Source: Bacteroidota bacterium
GTDB lineage: Bacteria; Bacteroidota; Ignavibacteria; Tepidaquicellales; Tepidaquicellaceae
Reading direction: 5' to 3'
Assembly (NCBI GenBank): GCA_003519545.1
Contig: DOWN01000292.1
Span: forward strand, 1-5,439
Length of the DNA stretch: 5,439 nucleotides
Position 1 is the first letter of the stretch. Each line of letters starts with the position of its first letter. Both the position numbers and the translations under genes were made by a program. Below the pieces are notes generated by a model. The model was not told the origin of the DNA, searched no databases, and saw only the letters and a program-made list of their open reading frames with translations. Shown in pieces: positions 3,464 to 5,439 of the stretch.

Positions 3464-5439
3464 TGTTTGTCAATATCCTAAATTTTGAAATTAAATATTG
3501 GTTAAAGAACTGGTCATTTTATCTATATCTCATTGCATTTTTCCTATTAGCTTTGTTAAGTATGGCAGGTGCTTCAGGTGCATTTGGAGAGGGTTCAGCA
3601 TCTGTTGAAAATATTGCTAACTCTCCGCTTAGCATTTACACCTTTGCTAATTTTTTCAATAAGTTGCTTTTATTTCTGCTTCCTGCAATTGTAGGGGAAA
3701 GTATTTACAAAGATTTTAAATCTAATTTTAATAACATTTTTTATTCTTATCCATTTTCAAAAGCTCAATATCTTTTTGCTAAGTTCACAAGTGCGTTTTT
3801 AATCGTTTTCATAATTGCGATTTCTATTCCTATTGGTTTAATACTTGGAACAAAACTGCCATCAGTCAATCCAACACAGTTACTTCCTTTTGATGCCACT
3901 CCATACCTTCAAACTATTTTTATTTTCACAATCCCTAATTTGTTTTTGTTTAGTGTCATTGTATTTGCAGTAGTGTTGCTAAGCAGAAATATTTATTGGG
4001 GTTTTATCGCAATAATTATCTTTTGGCTATTAAAAGAAATCCTATTCAGATTAGTCGGATCTGACAGTATGGCAGGATTTATATTTGACCCATTTGGAGA
4101 AAACGCAATTCATTATCTTACTCGTTATTGGTCATCAGCAGAACGAAATACTTTTACCTTACCTCTGCAATCAATCATTTTTTACAATAGACTTGTTTGG
4201 CTTTTTGTTGCTTTGATAATTTTTACTATAACTTATCGCTTGTTTTCTTTTAGTCAAAACGCTTTACTCCCGATTTTAAAATTTAAAAATAGAAAGAGTA
4301 TTACTAAAGATAATTTTGGCAGCATCACCAAAGTAAATTTAATCAAAGCAAATTTCAATTTTTCATTCCTTCATCAGATTAAAACTTCTTGGAAATTATC
4401 CCAAACCGATTTTAACTTTATAATAAAAAGCCCTGCGTTTATAAGCATTCTTGTTGTCGGTATTTTATTTATAGCGGCTATTCTATTGCAAATGAATCCG
4501 CATACGGATACTAAACCTCTTCCAACTACTTGGATAATTTTAGGTTTGCCTGTATTCTTTTATTCTTTTCTGATTCAAATTCTTACATTTCTTTATGCCG
4601 GCATTTTAGTCCATAGAGCAAAAAATTCTCGAACTGCTGATTTAATTTCTGCTACTGCCGTTCCAAATTGGGTTTTATTGTTTTCTAAATTTCTTGCTTT
4701 GGTTAAAATGCAAGTTTTACTGCTTTCGTTGATAATGATAGTCGGTATCGCAATCCAATTAAATAACGCCTTTTATCAGATTGAAATCGGACATTACTTG
4801 TTTGATTTATTTGCCATTCATTTAATCGGATTTATTATATGGGCATTCCTTGCTTTATTTGTTCAATCAATTTTTAACAATACTTATCTAAGTCTATTCC
4901 TGCTTATTCTTTTGGCATTAGGTATTTCTCAATTTCCTTCTTTAGGTATTGAAAATTATTTAGTCAGATTTAATGAAAGTCCTGATTCAAGTTTCTATCT
5001 TAACTATTCTGATATGAATGGTTATGGACATTCGTTACTGCCATTTTTTTTATATAGGTTTTACTGGTTACTTTTTGGAATATTTATATATTTTTTTACA
5101 TTACTAATTTGGCAAAGAGAACTCACCAATTCAGTTTTTGAAAGATTGACAGTTGCTAAAAATCGTTATCGCGGCAAGCTCTCTTTCACGTTGATGATTT
5201 CGTTAATTTGCTTTTTATCTTTCGGCTTTTATATATTCCAACAACAAAATTTACCAGGGAATAATTTATTTTTTGAAAAAAATAAAACTGCCTTATTATC
5301 TCAATTTCAAGAAAAATTCGGAAAATATGAATACACCAAACAACCAAGAATTACATCAGTTTTTGTTCAATTAGACATTTTTCCCGAAACCCATTCTTTT
5401 ATTGCAAATGGAAATTACACACTTGTAAATAAAACCAAT
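3463..5439 (+). CDS. ABC-2 permease fused to M1 aminopeptidase-like domain (3' end outside window)
   Basis: The frame stays open for 659 codons to the window edge. Two permease halves are visible. Membrane segments lie near residues 18-37, 62-78, 109-129, 153-173, 177-190 and 244-260, then 325-342, 357-383, 412-431, 449-467, 475-489, 533-550 and 574-592. Between segments 8 and 9, HRAKNSRTADLISATAVPNW (384-403) fits the Asp-Leu-Ile-Ser-Ala-Thr loop typical of this permease group, and YSYPFSKAQYLFAKF (94-108) is the equivalent in the first half. After the last segment, residues 622-659 read YEYTKQPRITSVFVQLDIFP, then GNYTLVNKT. I recognise this as the entry into the M1-peptidase-like beta domain of the ABC permease/M1 aminopeptidase family, whose members are usually over 1,000 residues. 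The zinc site (HExxH...E) would lie beyond the window. The start overlaps the ATPase stop by one base. The permease call is firm; the peptidase part rests on about 40 residues and family knowledge. Confidence 0.88.
   Translation, partial: MFVNILNFEIKYWLKNWSFYLYLIAFFLLALLSMAGASGAFGEGSASVENIANSPLSIYTFANFFNKLLLFLLPAIVGESIYKDFKSNFNNIFYSYPFSKAQYLFAKFTSAFLIVFIIAISIPIGLILGTKLPSVNPTQLLPFDATPYLQTIFIFTIPNLFLFSVIVFAVVLLSRNIYWGFIAIIIFWLLKEILFRLVGSDSMAGFIFDPFGENAIHYLTRYWSSAERNTFTLPLQSIIFYNRLVWLFVALIIFTITYRLFSFSQNALLPILKFKNRKSITKDNFGSITKVNLIKANFNFSFLHQIKTSWKLSQTDFNFIIKSPAFISILVVGILFIAAILLQMNPHTDTKPLPTTWIILGLPVFFYSFLIQILTFLYAGILVHRAKNSRTADLISATAVPNWVLLFSKFLALVKMQVLLLSLIMIVGIAIQLNNAFYQIEIGHYLFDLFAIHLIGFIIWAFLALFVQSIFNNTYLSLFLLILLALGISQFPSLGIENYLVRFNESPDSSFYLNYSDMNGYGHSLLPFFLYRFYWLLFGIFIYFFTLLIWQRELTNSVFERLTVAKNRYRGKLSFTLMISLICFLSFGFYIFQQQNLPGNNLFFEKNKTALLSQFQEKFGKYEYTKQPRITSVFVQLDIFPETHSFIANGNYTLVNKTN

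Overview
The window reads as a piece of an AT-rich genome, probably from the Bacteroidota/Ignavibacteriota side of the tree. This placement is an inference from three things: start codons sit in A-rich leaders without a clear Shine-Dalgarno, the first gene is a Cys-Thr-Lys-Glu-Glu type exported protein, and the last gene belongs to an ABC-permease/M1-peptidase family that I associate mainly with Bacteroidota-like genomes. No rRNA, tRNA, CRISPR array or transposase gene is visible.

Layout. (1) Positions 15-1334 encode a 439-residue exported, probably lipid-anchored, beta-rich protein. It has a ZU5-like first half and a C-terminal DUF2135 (YfaP-like) domain, and it is followed by tandem stops, an AT-only hairpin and a strong intrinsic terminator (1392-1430). 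(2) Positions about 1440-2520 hold no credible gene. They form a dense mosaic of at least five dispersed repeat families (called A to E here), most with hairpin potential. A 167-bp block is present twice (1647-1813 and 2028-2194) with three mismatches. A 16-nt palindrome of the form TCCCGAY-NN-RTCGGGA occurs five times. In three different host repeats its presence lengthens the repeat by exactly 21 bp, so it looks like a tiny nested insertion module. (3) Positions 2576-3463 encode a complete ABC-2 type ATPase with all nucleotide-binding motifs. (4) From 3463 to the window end runs a large membrane protein, overlapping the ATPase stop by one base (TGATG). The 659 visible residues carry two ABC-2 permease halves with about 13 membrane segments, then the start of a region resembling the N-terminal beta domain of M1 aminopeptidases. 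The gene is cut by the window edge.

How the parts fit. The ATPase and the permease/peptidase form a translationally coupled pair and should assemble one membrane complex: the ATPase powers the permease, and the peptidase-like part lies on the far side of the membrane. The lipoprotein gene is a separate transcription unit, closed off by its terminator. The repeat mosaic fills the gap and supplies several of the misleading open frames there. The two points most worth following are the nested +21-bp palindrome module and the permease-peptidase fusion.
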